Positions 36,721 through 44,506 of a DNA stretch of 64,000 bases are shown here, piece by piece. A model generated the notes under the pieces. It saw only the letters and a list, made by a program, of their open reading frames with translations, was not told the origin of the DNA and did not search any database. The stretch is from Bacillus sp. B-jedd (lineage in GTDB: Bacteria; Bacillota; Bacilli; Bacillales; Cytobacillaceae). Positions within the stretch are counted from its first letter, which is position 1. The number at the start of each line of letters is the position of its first letter. Both the position numbers and the translations under genes were made by a program. Location: contig NZ_CCXR01000001.1 of the NCBI RefSeq assembly GCF_000821085.1, positions 2,191,001-2,255,000 on the forward strand, written 5' to 3'.

Positions 36721-36907
36721 TTCCTTTCCTATGGCAATATTCATCTACCTTCTGTTCTATTTCATCCAATACCGGAAATTTGCCGCTGAAGGAAAACTTT
36801 ATTTCTTCGATAAAATCCCCGTTTTTATAAACATGAATGGCACCGGTTTGGCTGATAACGCTAAATTCGGGTTCAAACCGGTAGCCATGCTTGTCAATCG
36901 CACCCAT
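36716..36907 (-). CDS. YbxH-like small protein
   Basis: 63 residues. MGAIDKHGYRFEPEFSV, then GAIHVYKNGDFIEEIKF and EQKVDEYC are what I recall of the B. subtilis YbxH family; the function is unknown. The sequence is soluble, mostly beta then one helix, with a single Cys near the end. ATG 36907 lies after GCGGGGTTGAG, and the stop of the small gene before it is only six bases upstream, so the two are cotranscribed. Confidence 0.7.
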   Translation of the reverse strand: MGAIDKHGYRFEPEFSVISQTGAIHVYKNGDFIEEIKFSFSGKFPVLDEIEQKVDEYCHRKGI

Positions 36908-36913
36908 TTTATC

Positions 36914-37063
36914 TCAACCCCGCTTACCTTTATGCTTTTTTTCTTTCCGCCCACTCTTGCCAGCCTCATGGCTGTTCTCGTGATTTTCAGGTACAAAACC
37001 ATAGCCGGTCGGGCTGCTTTCCATATCGTTCGCTGGCCCATTACTTGCTGTATTTTTGTCCAA
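36914..37063 (-). CDS. Small hydrophilic protein, 49 residues
   Basis: TTG start at 37063, nine bases after AGGAGGG. The sequence is rich in Asn, Gly, Ser and ends in a Lys/Arg/Gly/His cluster (GRKEKKHKGKRG). Such composition is common in small spore-associated proteins, but I do not recognise the family and do not claim it is one. The frame remains open upstream to 37108 (ATG) without a ribosome site. Directly followed by the YbxH-like gene. Confidence 0.55.
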   Translation of the reverse strand: MDKNTASNGPANDMESSPTGYGFVPENHENSHEAGKSGRKEKKHKGKRG

Positions 37064-37308
37064 TTTCCTTTCCCTCCTGACGCCCTGCCATGCTAACTTA
37101 GCAGACATGCTTCTATTGAAATTTTCATTGACGATAGTATGTGCACGAAGACCGGCAATTAGACATCACGATATTTATAAGCTTGTACTAGCGAGCCATT
37201 CTTTTTATCCTCCTCGCCCTTTTAGGGAGCAGGCTTTAATTACCACCCCTCTGTCCCATGTTTTTTTGATAAAATTTTATAGTGGCTGATTTAGGAGGGA
37301 ATCAAAAC

Positions 37309-38466
37309 GTGGCTGATTTTAGAAAGGCCTTATTGATACTTAGCATATTTGGTGTCTTTGCAGCCGGTTTTTTAACCGGGGCATACTATACAGCGCATAA
37401 AGAGAACGAGGAACTGACATTAAAATATAAAAAAGCTGCGTTGTCTAAGAAAAGATCTACAGACAAAAAGCTGCCGGAAGCTGAAATTTCAAAAGTGATC
37501 ATGGGCTACGTTCAAGATTTCAGGGACCCGGCCTCGACAAATTATAAAAACCTAACCCATGTTATTTTTTCCTTCGCCCATCCTACTACAGACGGAAAAG
37601 TGATGCTGAATGGGGAAATGGCTTGGGAGAATTTGCGGAGAACGGTGAAGCTTGCACATAAAAATGGCAGCAGTGCATTACTTGCCATTGGGGGCTGGTA
37701 CCATATTAATGGCGGGGAATCGTACCCATATTTTAAAGAGGCGATAAGCAGCCCTCAATCCCGCAACAATCTTGTTGCTTCCCTGATGGCGATTGTTGAT
37801 AAAGAAAACCTAGATGGGATTGATATTGACTTTGAGCATCCAAGATCACAAACGGATGCTGCAAATTTGGCTGTTTTTGCCAAGGAACTGAGTGGTGAGC
37901 TGCATGGGCGAAAAAAAGAATTATCCGTAGCTGTTTATTCTAAAATAAATGCGATAAGCGGCGCTGAGGTTAATTCAGTCACTTTCAAGGCGGATATGTT
38001 CCGATATGCAGACCATGTGAATATCATGGCATATGACGGCCAGTGGGATGGCGGTTATCATGCTGAAAACCTTGCACCCTATCAATTTACCAAAAATGTT
38101 GTCAATTATTGGGCAAAGCTATTCGGCTCGCTTGGTATATCCAAGTCGAAACTTGTCCTTGGCATCCCGCTTTACGGCCAGCCAGAAGATGTTAAGGCAA
38201 AACAAATTTCCTATGCAGCCATTGTTAGGAAGAATCCTGATTATGCAAAAAAGGATTCCATCAATTGGAACGGAACGGTTTACCATTTTAATGGGCAGAA
38301 TACTGTTAAAAGGAAAACCGAGCTTGCCCTCTCCCATGGTTTTGGCGGGATGATGCTATGGGAGGCGGGGCTTGACAGCAACGACGAAAAAAATATGGCC
38401 GCTGCCATTCGTTCAACTTTGACCACGCATTCCATCCGTGCTGGAAACAGTCCAGGCGAGAATTGA
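37309..38466 (+). CDS. Membrane-anchored glycoside hydrolase family 18 protein
   Basis: 385 residues. An N-terminal membrane helix (about 6-25, ALLILSIFGVFAAGFLTG) and a coiled linker precede a GH18 barrel facing outward. The GH18 signature LDGIDIDFEHP (DxxDxDxE) has the catalytic Glu; VNIMAYDG and the late WE follow. Members hydrolyse chitin, or cell wall N-acetylglucosamine links as in spore cortex enzymes. There is no LysM or chitin-binding domain. The GTG at 37309, eight bases after TAGGAGG, is the likely start; the frame is open nine codons upstream at another GTG. Confidence 0.85.
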   Translation: MADFRKALLILSIFGVFAAGFLTGAYYTAHKENEELTLKYKKAALSKKRSTDKKLPEAEISKVIMGYVQDFRDPASTNYKNLTHVIFSFAHPTTDGKVMLNGEMAWENLRRTVKLAHKNGSSALLAIGGWYHINGGESYPYFKEAISSPQSRNNLVASLMAIVDKENLDGIDIDFEHPRSQTDAANLAVFAKELSGELHGRKKELSVAVYSKINAISGAEVNSVTFKADMFRYADHVNIMAYDGQWDGGYHAENLAPYQFTKNVVNYWAKLFGSLGISKSKLVLGIPLYGQPEDVKAKQISYAAIVRKNPDYAKKDSINWNGTVYHFNGQNTVKRKTELALSHGFGGMMLWEAGLDSNDEKNMAAAIRSTLTTHSIRAGNSPGEN

Positions 38467-38469
38467 AAA

Positions 38470-38502
38470 GGAGGGAGCCGTAATGGCTCCCTCCCTTCAT
38501 TT
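38470..38502 (+). terminator. Terminator of the GH18 gene
   Basis: GGAGGGAGCC pairs perfectly with GGCTCCCTCC, followed by CTTCATTT. Confidence 0.75.
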
Positions 38503-38508
38503 CCCGTA

Positions 38509-38787
38509 TTAATCCTCAATTTCTTCCTGTTCCATCAATTCCTCAAAGGCTTCAGCGACTTTATCGAATTCCTCATCGGTCTGGATTGCATCTAGATCGC
38601 CTTCCTCATCTACCTTTAGAAAGAAGATATCGATATCATCATCCGTTTCCTCCTGCAGGTCATCAAGGAAGCTGACTGCCACATAATCCGTTCCTTCAAT
38701 ATCCATGACTGCCAGCACTTCTACCTGCTGTTCAACATCACTCTCGTCACTGATCGTAAAGATTTCACCAACTTCGATTTTTTCCAA
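38509..38787 (-). CDS. DUF1292 (YrzB-like) protein
   Basis: 92 residues, very acidic. KIEVGEIFTISDESDVEQQVEVLAVMDIEG, then YVAVSF and DIDIFFLKVDEEGDL match the DUF1292 family of small Firmicute proteins with unknown function. It is probably cytosolic. The TTG at 38787 lies six bases after GAGGGG; a GTG one codon upstream is also possible. It runs convergent with the GH18 gene. Confidence 0.8.
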   Translation of the reverse strand: MEKIEVGEIFTISDESDVEQQVEVLAVMDIEGTDYVAVSFLDDLQEETDDDIDIFFLKVDEEGDLDAIQTDEEFDKVAEAFEELMEQEEIED

Positions 38788-38871
38788 CACTTTCCCCTCG
38801 CTTTATACTGTTATGGACGTACCTTCATTGTTTTCCCATTTAAGGGACCATTAATGCCAAAACAAAGAGCA

Positions 38872-39132
38872 TCAGCTGTCAAATTCAATGATTTTTTCCA
38901 GCTTCTCTACTAATACCATACACCTTTTTTCTCCGAGTTCAAATATGTACATTGAATTTTCTTTTTCAACCAGTAATTTTTTAAATTGAATTTCGCCGCT
39001 TATATGATATTCTTCCATGAGTTCAAGTAATTTATTGTGGATTTGCTCTTTTTTTGGCTCAATGGTTGAAGCAATTTTAATCGGCATAGGTATTCCGGGA
39101 ATTTTATAAGTTACTAAAATCACTGTCTCCAA
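38872..39132 (-). CDS. Hypothetical protein, 86 residues
   Basis: TTG start at 39132, nine bases after AAGGAG. An N-terminal strand (VILVTYKIPGIPMPIKIAS), a helix (EQIHNKLLELMEEY) and further strands (FKKLLVEKENSMYIFELG) suggest a small alpha/beta protein. No motif or family is recognised, and there is no membrane segment. It diverges from the next gene at 39281 across 148 bases in which I see nothing else. Confidence 0.65.
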   Translation of the reverse strand: METVILVTYKIPGIPMPIKIASTIEPKKEQIHNKLLELMEEYHISGEIQFKKLLVEKENSMYIFELGEKRCMVLVEKLEKIIEFDS

Positions 39133-39280
39133 TGGGCTTCACTCCTTACAAGTGCAATTCGACACGAATAAAAATATCCCTTCAAAATAAGGAAACTTTT
39201 TCTTTTCCCGCCTTTATATGTGCCTGCCTTCACGTGATGTTTTATACTGGATATATCATTTGTTTGAAGGGGACTTGTAA

Positions 39281-39589
39281 ATGGATAATAAAGAACTCCA
39301 AGAGAAAATCATCGCAAATTATCAGGCGGATGAAAAAATGATGATTCTTGTTTTTGCCCAGTGGTGCATCAATAACGGATTGGACCCGGAGGCATTATAC
39401 TTGAAAGCCTATCCACAGCAAGGGTTCAACCATGCTTTGCATGAGGCTTTGGAGCTCACCGTGCCAAAAGAAGAGGCCGGCGATGTGCCTGATCAAACAT
39501 TGCTCGGAGTTTTATCACTTTTTTGCAATGATGATCTTGCTTTCATTGTAACTGAAGAAATAAAAAACCGGAATAAAAGAGACTTTTAG
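39281..39589 (+). CDS. Conserved-looking hypothetical protein, 102 residues
   Basis: ATG 39281 follows GAAGGGGACTTG. A helical protein with QADEKMMILVFAQWCINNGLDPEALYLKAYP and near the end LGVLSLFCNDDLAFIVTEEIKNR. Two Cys are far apart. There is no signal peptide or membrane helix. I do not recognise a function. The tRNA-like element follows 38 bases after its stop, with no terminator in between, so the two may be on one transcript. Confidence 0.7.
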   Translation: MDNKELQEKIIANYQADEKMMILVFAQWCINNGLDPEALYLKAYPQQGFNHALHEALELTVPKEEAGDVPDQTLLGVLSLFCNDDLAFIVTEEIKNRNKRDF

Positions 39590-39627
39590 AATAGTTTTTC
39601 CCTATCTTGAGTAAACTAACCGGCAGA

Positions 39628-39710
39628 AGGCTTGTAGCTCAACGGGAGAGCAGCCCTCAGCCAAAAGGTGGCTGAAGTGCATCTTGCAGGTTCGAATCCT
39701 GCCAAGTCTT
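39628..39710 (+). tRNA. tRNA-like gene with an abnormal anticodon arm (probable pseudo-tRNA)
   Basis: Acceptor AGGCTTG/CAAGTCT (7 bp with one G-T), D arm GCTC/GAGC with loop AACGGGA, and a perfect T arm GCAGG-TTCGAAT-CCTGC are all present. The anticodon arm is wrong: either a 5-bp stem with an 18-base loop, or a continuous arm of about ten pairs (GCcC-TCAGCC/GGCTGA-a-GtGC) capped by AAAAGGT. No T33 precedes a plausible anticodon. No CCA is encoded. A strong terminator follows, so it is probably transcribed. It is not tRNA-Sec. Confidence 0.6.
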
Positions 39711-39711
39711 T

Positions 39712-39745
39712 AGGGTACGCTGCGCGCAGCGTACCCTTATTTTTA
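39712..39745 (+). terminator. Terminator after the tRNA-like gene
   Basis: AGGGTACGCTGCG pairs perfectly with CGCAGCGTACCCT, followed by TATTTTTA. The end overlaps the stop codon of the convergent MutS2-like gene. Confidence 0.85.
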
Positions 39746-41653
39746 CTCCTCATGATCCAGGTTTAAATCTGGGTTATGTCCCTTTGAAAGCAGTTTATTG
39801 GTCTTCCGGTATTCTTTTGATTTAAAGACAATATCGAAATCGTATTCTTCGGGATAAAGCTCACTGGCGGCAATCTTCAGTTTTAACCTCTTAAAGTGGA
39901 CGGACCTTTTTTCTCCTTTCACCTGGACGATATAATTCCCTTGATTGTCTGGCCCCTTAACGACAATTCCATATTCATTTCCCGGAGAAATGGACACATT
40001 GTCACCCATGCTAAAAGTCTTTATCTCTTTTTTTGCTTGTTTAACTTTTTTCTGATGCTTATTAATGATCATCTGTTTCTCCATCTCTAAGGTCATTTCT
40101 CCTTGAGAGCTGTATTCTTTTTCTTCTTTGTAGGTGATTTGGTGGGCCCTTTCTATCAGTTTGGGGTGGATGCCGAGTTTCAGTGCAATGGCGAACGCCT
40201 GGCTTTCTCCGCCTCTGCCTATGATCAGCCTGTACGTTGGCTCCAATGTTTCAAGATCGAATTCCATCGACCCATTCATAAAGCCCTCATGGGTATCAGC
40301 AAACTCCTTAATTTCACTATAATGCGTAGTAGCAAGAAGGGTTGCGCCCTTAGCGTACAACTGTTCCAGGATGGCAGTCGCAAGACCCATTCCTTCACCT
40401 GGGTCTGTACCTGAACCCAATTCATCAAGCAAAACAAGACTCCTATCGTTTGTTTTCTGTAAAATCTCGATAATATTTACGATTCTGGAACTGAATGTAC
40501 TAAGGTTTTCAGTAATACTCTGCCCGTCACCAATGTCAACAAGGATATTTTGATAAACAGCAATCTCGCTTCCATCTGAAACTGGTAAAAAAAGACCTGA
40601 TTGGCCCATTAGGGTCAAAAGCCCGACGGTTTTAATGGTAACCGTCTTTCCGCCGGTGTTTGGTCCGGTGATGACAAGCGCATTTTCATTGCCTCCAAGT
40701 TTAATTGTAAGCGGCACAGCTTTTTCTCCAAGAAGAGGATGTTTCGCATCACGCAGGTTGATATGATGGGTATCGTTAACGGCAACCTTTCTTCCCTCAA
40801 TGGACCGGCTGTACTTTGCTTTTGCAAACAGAAAATCATAATGGACCATCGTTTCCACCGCAAGGCGTATTTCTTTTTCACTCGCTTCCACCAAACCCGT
40901 GAGATAGAGAAGAATTCTTTCCATTTCCGCTTCCTCATCTGCCTTAAGCCAATCAAGCTGCTCCTGGAATAGTCCTATTTCTTCTGGTTCAACAAAGATG
41001 GTCGACCCTGACGCGGAGCTATCAAGGACAGTGCCTTTTATCTTTGCACGGTATTCCTTTTTGACAGACAATACATAACGGCCATTTCTCTGGCTTACAA
41101 TGTTTTCCTGCAAATAGGTTTTATATTTATTGGATCGGACCATTTGCTGAACCTTTTCTTTCAAGCGATCTTCTTGGGTAGAAATTTGTTTCCGAATTTT
41201 TAAAAGTTCCTTACTTGCGTAGTCATCAATCATGCCATGGCGGATACATCGAGTAATCTCCGCAGCAAGCAAAGGCAGTTCCTCTATGGCAAAAATATAA
41301 CTTGATACCCTAGGCCCCACATATTCCTTATCTTTCATAAAGCGTTTCATTTTACTGCAGCAGTCAAGGAAATCATTAAGCTTCGCAAACTGCTCTGGCC
41401 TCAATGCGACTCCTTTATTGATTGCGTTTAAGAGGACATCGATACCCTCCAGACCATGAACTGGAACACTCGCACTCTTCTTCATTATTTCTACCGCTTC
41501 GCCGAGTTCGTCAAGAAGCGCCGCAATCTGGTTTACGTTAACGGATGGCTCCAAACTCATTAATTTCTCTTTTCCCTGGCTTGTCAGGGCATAGGATGCA
41601 ACTGTCGCTTTTACTGTTTCAAAATCCAAAACACGATACGTATGGCTATTCAT
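39743..41653 (-). CDS. MutS2-like ATPase lacking the Smr nuclease domain
   Basis: 636 residues. N-terminal clamp and lever helices lead to the ABC-type ATPase: Walker A GPNTGGKT, Q/ST region, signature STFSSR and Walker B LVLLDELGSGTDPGEG, then ATTHYSE. All ATPase motifs are intact. MutS2 proper is about 780 residues and ends in a Smr nuclease; here the end is a Lys-rich helix (KKVKQAKKEIKTF) and a KOW-like beta unit (GDNVSISPGNEYGIVVKGPDNQGNYIVQV). It is probably a paralog that binds DNA or ribosomes without cutting. Start ATG 41653 after GGAGGG. Confidence 0.88.
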   Translation of the reverse strand: MNSHTYRVLDFETVKATVASYALTSQGKEKLMSLEPSVNVNQIAALLDELGEAVEIMKKSASVPVHGLEGIDVLLNAINKGVALRPEQFAKLNDFLDCCSKMKRFMKDKEYVGPRVSSYIFAIEELPLLAAEITRCIRHGMIDDYASKELLKIRKQISTQEDRLKEKVQQMVRSNKYKTYLQENIVSQRNGRYVLSVKKEYRAKIKGTVLDSSASGSTIFVEPEEIGLFQEQLDWLKADEEAEMERILLYLTGLVEASEKEIRLAVETMVHYDFLFAKAKYSRSIEGRKVAVNDTHHINLRDAKHPLLGEKAVPLTIKLGGNENALVITGPNTGGKTVTIKTVGLLTLMGQSGLFLPVSDGSEIAVYQNILVDIGDGQSITENLSTFSSRIVNIIEILQKTNDRSLVLLDELGSGTDPGEGMGLATAILEQLYAKGATLLATTHYSEIKEFADTHEGFMNGSMEFDLETLEPTYRLIIGRGGESQAFAIALKLGIHPKLIERAHQITYKEEKEYSSQGEMTLEMEKQMIINKHQKKVKQAKKEIKTFSMGDNVSISPGNEYGIVVKGPDNQGNYIVQVKGEKRSVHFKRLKLKIAASELYPEEYDFDIVFKSKEYRKTNKLLSKGHNPDLNLDHEE

Positions 41654-41690
41654 TCATTTCCCTCCAAAAAATAAGTCTTTGTTATCCTTG

Positions 41691-42065
41691 ATTGTTGATT
41701 TCCACTCCGGGGACATGCTTTCCGCGGGGCGGAGCATCTACCTGAATTTGCTTCGTGCAGCTTTGCGACGAGCTGAAAGTTCACTTCCTCGAATAGTCTA
41801 TGGCGCAGGAGCAGTCTTTTTGGAGCCTCCTCGGCGTCACAGACGCCTGTTTGTCTAGCTGCAGCGCCTAGCCCCTCGAGGTCGCTTCGGTCCCGAATGT
41901 GAAGTCAAAGAACGACTTCCCCTTCTGGCCCTCCAGCGCTGGTCGGGGCTGACCAAGGCGCTTCCGCTTTTCGAGGGGTATCCACGTGCCGCTTCATCCC
42001 GCCGGAGTCAGTCCCCTCCGTTCCAATCAACTTCTTTGAAAAACAACACTCACCTGTAACTGAGC
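41691..42065 (-). repeat. Bacillaceae intergenic repeat, family 1, copy B, interrupted
   Basis: Shares long identity with the copy at 48315 (same strand), from TTGTTGATTTCCACTCCG to AACACTCACC-TTAACTGAGC-like sequence, but is split at 41851-41974 by a family 2 repeat. It makes up about half of the 766-base gap between the MutS2-like gene and the tartrate-type dehydrogenase gene. The rest of that gap holds hairpins and an inverted repeat listed separately; one hydrophobic frame without a start codon was not called. Confidence 0.85.
41851..41974 (+). repeat. Bacillaceae intergenic repeat, family 2, copy 2, inserted in family 1
   Basis: Begins TTGTCTAGCTGCAGCGCCTA and ends GACCAAGGCGCTTCCGCTTTTCGA. 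The outer stem matches the copy at 3461 but the middle is unrelated. The uninterrupted family 1 copy at 48315 reads CGCCTGT directly joined to GGGGTCTCC, so the 124 bases here are an insertion. Confidence 0.85.
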
Positions 42066-42105
42066 CAAAAATAAAAATAGCCGCGCTGAACAATGCCAGC
42101 GCGGC
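42066..42105 (-). terminator. Terminator downstream of the catabolic operon
   Basis: GCCGCGCTG pairs perfectly with CAGCGCGGC; on the minus strand it is followed by TATTTTTATTTTTGG. It lies about 310 bases after the last gene of the leftward operon. Confidence 0.75.
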
Positions 42106-42113
42106 AAAAGCAA

Positions 42114-42135
42114 GGACGGCAAAAAACCGTCTTTA
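42114..42135 (+). terminator. Small hairpin with T-run
   Basis: GACGG-caaaaaa-CCGTC then TTTATT. Possibly a terminator for rightward transcription from the repeat region; no gene is seen before it. Confidence 0.4.
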
Positions 42136-42214
42136 TTCTCCCAATCAAACAAAAAAGCTGATGCACACAAGTACACAGCCACAATTGATAAGGAAAGTAT
42201 GCTAGTATGGCCTT

Positions 42215-42320
42215 GTTCTTAACTTTCATTCGGACACAGTCAAATAAGACTTCCATTTCGCAAAATGAAAAACCTTCGTCCAGAATGAAAATATCCAGTT
42301 AATTGGAATTAGTTAAGAAC
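42215..42320. repeat. Nested inverted repeat of unknown role
   Basis: Outer arms GTTCTTAACT (42215-42224) and AGTTAAGAAC (42311-42320) enclose inner arms TTTCATTCGGAC (42224-42235) and GTCCaGAATGAAA (42278-42290). No gene lies within. Confidence 0.6.
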
Positions 42321-42419
42321 GGCTTCCGACATAAAACATACTCCCTTAATAATTTATTGGGTTTCGAGAAAATCATAACATAGTCTTTAAATACAAGTAA
42401 AGGGGCAACCAACCAGATG

Positions 42420-43493
42420 TCAGAAAATTCTTTTCATCTTTTTGCAAACTTCATCGCCAAACTGGTCTGTCCTGGCATTTCCGCCTAAATCCGCGGTTAA
42501 ATATAGTCTTTCCTCCAATACTTGCTGCATTGCTTCCATGATCACTTCTGCAAGTACCCTTTCACCAAGATGGTCAAGCATCAAGGCAGTGCACCAAATA
42601 GCGGCTGTCGGATTTGCCACGCCTTTTCCAGCGATGTCTGGTGCAGAACCATGGACGGGTTCAAACATGGATGGAAACTTTTTCTCGGGATTAATATTTG
42701 CAGAAGGGGCGATTCCCATTCCGCCAACAATCGCAGCGCCAAGGTCTGTGAGGATATCACCGAAGAGGTTGGAAGCAACAACGACATCGAAAGCATCCGG
42801 TTTTGATACAAAAAATGCTGCCAACGCATCGATATGGGTAATTTCTGTTTCTACCTCAGGATATTCCAGATTAACCTTCTTTACATACTCATCCCAAAAA
42901 GGCATCGTATGGTTGATGCCATTCGACTTTGTCGCTGCCGTGAGCCTTTTTCGCCTTGCCTGCTCGGCCTCTTTAAAGGCGTAACGAAGCACCCTTTCAA
43001 CGCCATGCTTCGTAAAGACAGCGCTTTGGACCGCCATATCCATTTCCGTGCCTTCATACATCCTGCCGCCAATGCTGGAGTATTCTCCTTCGTTATTCTC
43101 ACGGATGACGAGAAAGTCGAGGTCGCTGGCAGTCCTCCCGGCCAGTGGGGAATCAATGCCTCTTAAAAGTTTTATCGGCCGCAGATTAATATATTGCTGA
43201 AAATGCCTGCGGATTGGAAGGAGGAGCCCCCATAACGAAATATGGTCCAGAACTCCCGGATAGCCTACCGCTCCAAGATAGATGGAATCAAACCCTTCCA
43301 ATTGGGCAAGCCCGTCATCAGGCATCATTCGGCCGTTTTTCAGGTAGTATTCGCAGCTCCAGTCGAACTCACTGTAATCGATCTTCAAGCCGCCATCAAA
43401 TTGACAAAGCGCATCAAGTACTTTCTTTCCTTCCCTGATGACCTCACCCCCGATGCCATCTCCGGGAATGAGAGCGATTGAATAGTTCCTCAC
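42420..43493 (-). CDS. Tartrate/D-malate-type beta-decarboxylating dehydrogenase
   Basis: 357 residues of the isocitrate/isopropylmalate dehydrogenase superfamily. IALIPGDGIGGEVIREG, LGAVGYPGVLDH, the substrate arginines in RRHFQQYINLRP, LVIRENNEGEYS, and the metal Asp in NLFGDILTDLGA are present. The NNEGEYSS region and PGVLDHISLW favour the tartrate dehydrogenase / D-malate dehydrogenase branch (B. subtilis YcsA type) over LeuB. It oxidises and decarboxylates a 2-hydroxy diacid. The GTG start at 43493 lies in GGCGGTGAG-ccg-GTG, 13 bases after the previous gene. Last gene of the operon. Confidence 0.85.
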   Translation of the reverse strand: MRNYSIALIPGDGIGGEVIREGKKVLDALCQFDGGLKIDYSEFDWSCEYYLKNGRMMPDDGLAQLEGFDSIYLGAVGYPGVLDHISLWGLLLPIRRHFQQYINLRPIKLLRGIDSPLAGRTASDLDFLVIRENNEGEYSSIGGRMYEGTEMDMAVQSAVFTKHGVERVLRYAFKEAEQARRKRLTAATKSNGINHTMPFWDEYVKKVNLEYPEVETEITHIDALAAFFVSKPDAFDVVVASNLFGDILTDLGAAIVGGMGIAPSANINPEKKFPSMFEPVHGSAPDIAGKGVANPTAAIWCTALMLDHLGERVLAEVIMEAMQQVLEERLYLTADLGGNARTDQFGDEVCKKMKRIF

Positions 43494-43506
43494 CGGCTCA
43501 CCGCCT

Positions 43507-44490
43507 TCATTTTTGATAGACCTCGGGATTGCCGACAAAATCCGGCTTCTCTCCGGCAAGGGCTTTAAGGATGTTCCGGGCAACGGTTGTTGACATAATA
43601 TAGTTACATTCGACCGTTGTTCCTCCGACATGGGGCGTGACAATCACATTTGGCAGAGTTAGAATCGGAGCATCGGCGGGTGGAGGTTCAGGCGCGAAAA
43701 CATCCAATCCGGCACCAGCGATTTTTCCGTCCCGCAGACATTCATATAAATCCTCCTGATTGACGATTGCTCCCCTCGCCGTATTGATGAGATAGGCAGT
43801 GGGCTTCATCAATGAAAGCAATCGCCTGTCAATCAGGCCTTTCGTTCCCTCTGTCAGGGGAATGTGGAGGGAAATAAAATCCGCAGACTTAAAAACCGAA
43901 TCTAAATCTTCGGTTATTTTCAACCCCCATTCCAAAGCTTCGCCATGCTTGCGCCCATCATATTTCCGCACCCAAACTTCCACGTCCATCCCGAGGCCAA
44001 TTTTAAGCCTTTTCGCGGTTTCCTTCGCGATATTGCCGAATCCGACAATACCTACCCTCTTTCCATTCAATTCAAGAGAATTGAGAGAGGTCCTGGATTG
44101 ATAGTGACCTTTGCTCATCTCATTGTGGAAAGGAATTAGGTTTTTTCCTAGCGCCATGAGAAGCATGACAGCATGCTCGGCGGTTGAAATCGCATTGACC
44201 GAAGGGGCATGCAGTACCGGAATACCCTTGGAGGTGGCATAAGCGACATCAATATTATCAAGGCCCACTCCCGCTCCGCTGATTGCCTTCAGCCTTGGTG
44301 CCGCATCAATTATTTCTTTTGTAATGTTGGCTGGGGCACGAAGGACAATTCCCTCTGCCTCGGCGGTGAGCCCGCAAAGTGATTGAGCTTCAATCTCATC
44401 TGTCCTGATTACTTCGGCGCCTTCATTCAAAATCTTCTCGCCTTCCTGATGGTACATTGAAAGGATTTGCAATATTTTTGGTTTTTTCAC
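43507..44490 (-). CDS. D-isomer-specific 2-hydroxyacid dehydrogenase (phosphoglycerate dehydrogenase-like)
   Basis: 327 residues, two-domain Rossmann enzyme without the ACT domain of biosynthetic SerA. NAD site GKRVGIVGFGNIAKETAKRL, catalytic Arg in LINTARGAIVNQEDL, Glu in DVFAPEPPP and His in PNVIVTPHVGG are intact. The substrate is an unknown 2-hydroxy or 2-keto acid. GTG 44490 follows GAGGGATCAG; the frame open further upstream overlaps the thiolase and lacks family similarity. It is placed inside a catabolic operon 16 bases after the thiolase, so a degradative role is more likely than serine synthesis. Confidence 0.85.
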   Translation of the reverse strand: MKKPKILQILSMYHQEGEKILNEGAEVIRTDEIEAQSLCGLTAEAEGIVLRAPANITKEIIDAAPRLKAISGAGVGLDNIDVAYATSKGIPVLHAPSVNAISTAEHAVMLLMALGKNLIPFHNEMSKGHYQSRTSLNSLELNGKRVGIVGFGNIAKETAKRLKIGLGMDVEVWVRKYDGRKHGEALEWGLKITEDLDSVFKSADFISLHIPLTEGTKGLIDRRLLSLMKPTAYLINTARGAIVNQEDLYECLRDGKIAGAGLDVFAPEPPPADAPILTLPNVIVTPHVGGTTVECNYIMSTTVARNILKALAGEKPDFVGNPEVYQK

Positions 44491-44506
44491 ACCTGATCCC
44501 TCTGTT

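Noticed and set aside
36671..37096. Plus-strand frame of 141 codons
   Set aside because: No ribosome site; antisense to the YbxH-like gene and its small neighbour, which have good sites and spacing.
37190..37225. Strong GAGGAGG site followed by ATG on the minus strand
   Set aside because: The frame stops after three codons (TAG), and no alternative start gives a protein. Possibly a relic.
39628..39710. tRNA-Sec (selC)
   Set aside because: There is no TCA anticodon in a proper loop, the acceptor stem is 7 bp and not 8, and the long variable arm is absent.
41905..42256. Minus-strand frames with a hydrophobic stretch
   Set aside because: No start codon with a ribosome site; they run through a terminator hairpin and into the repeat.
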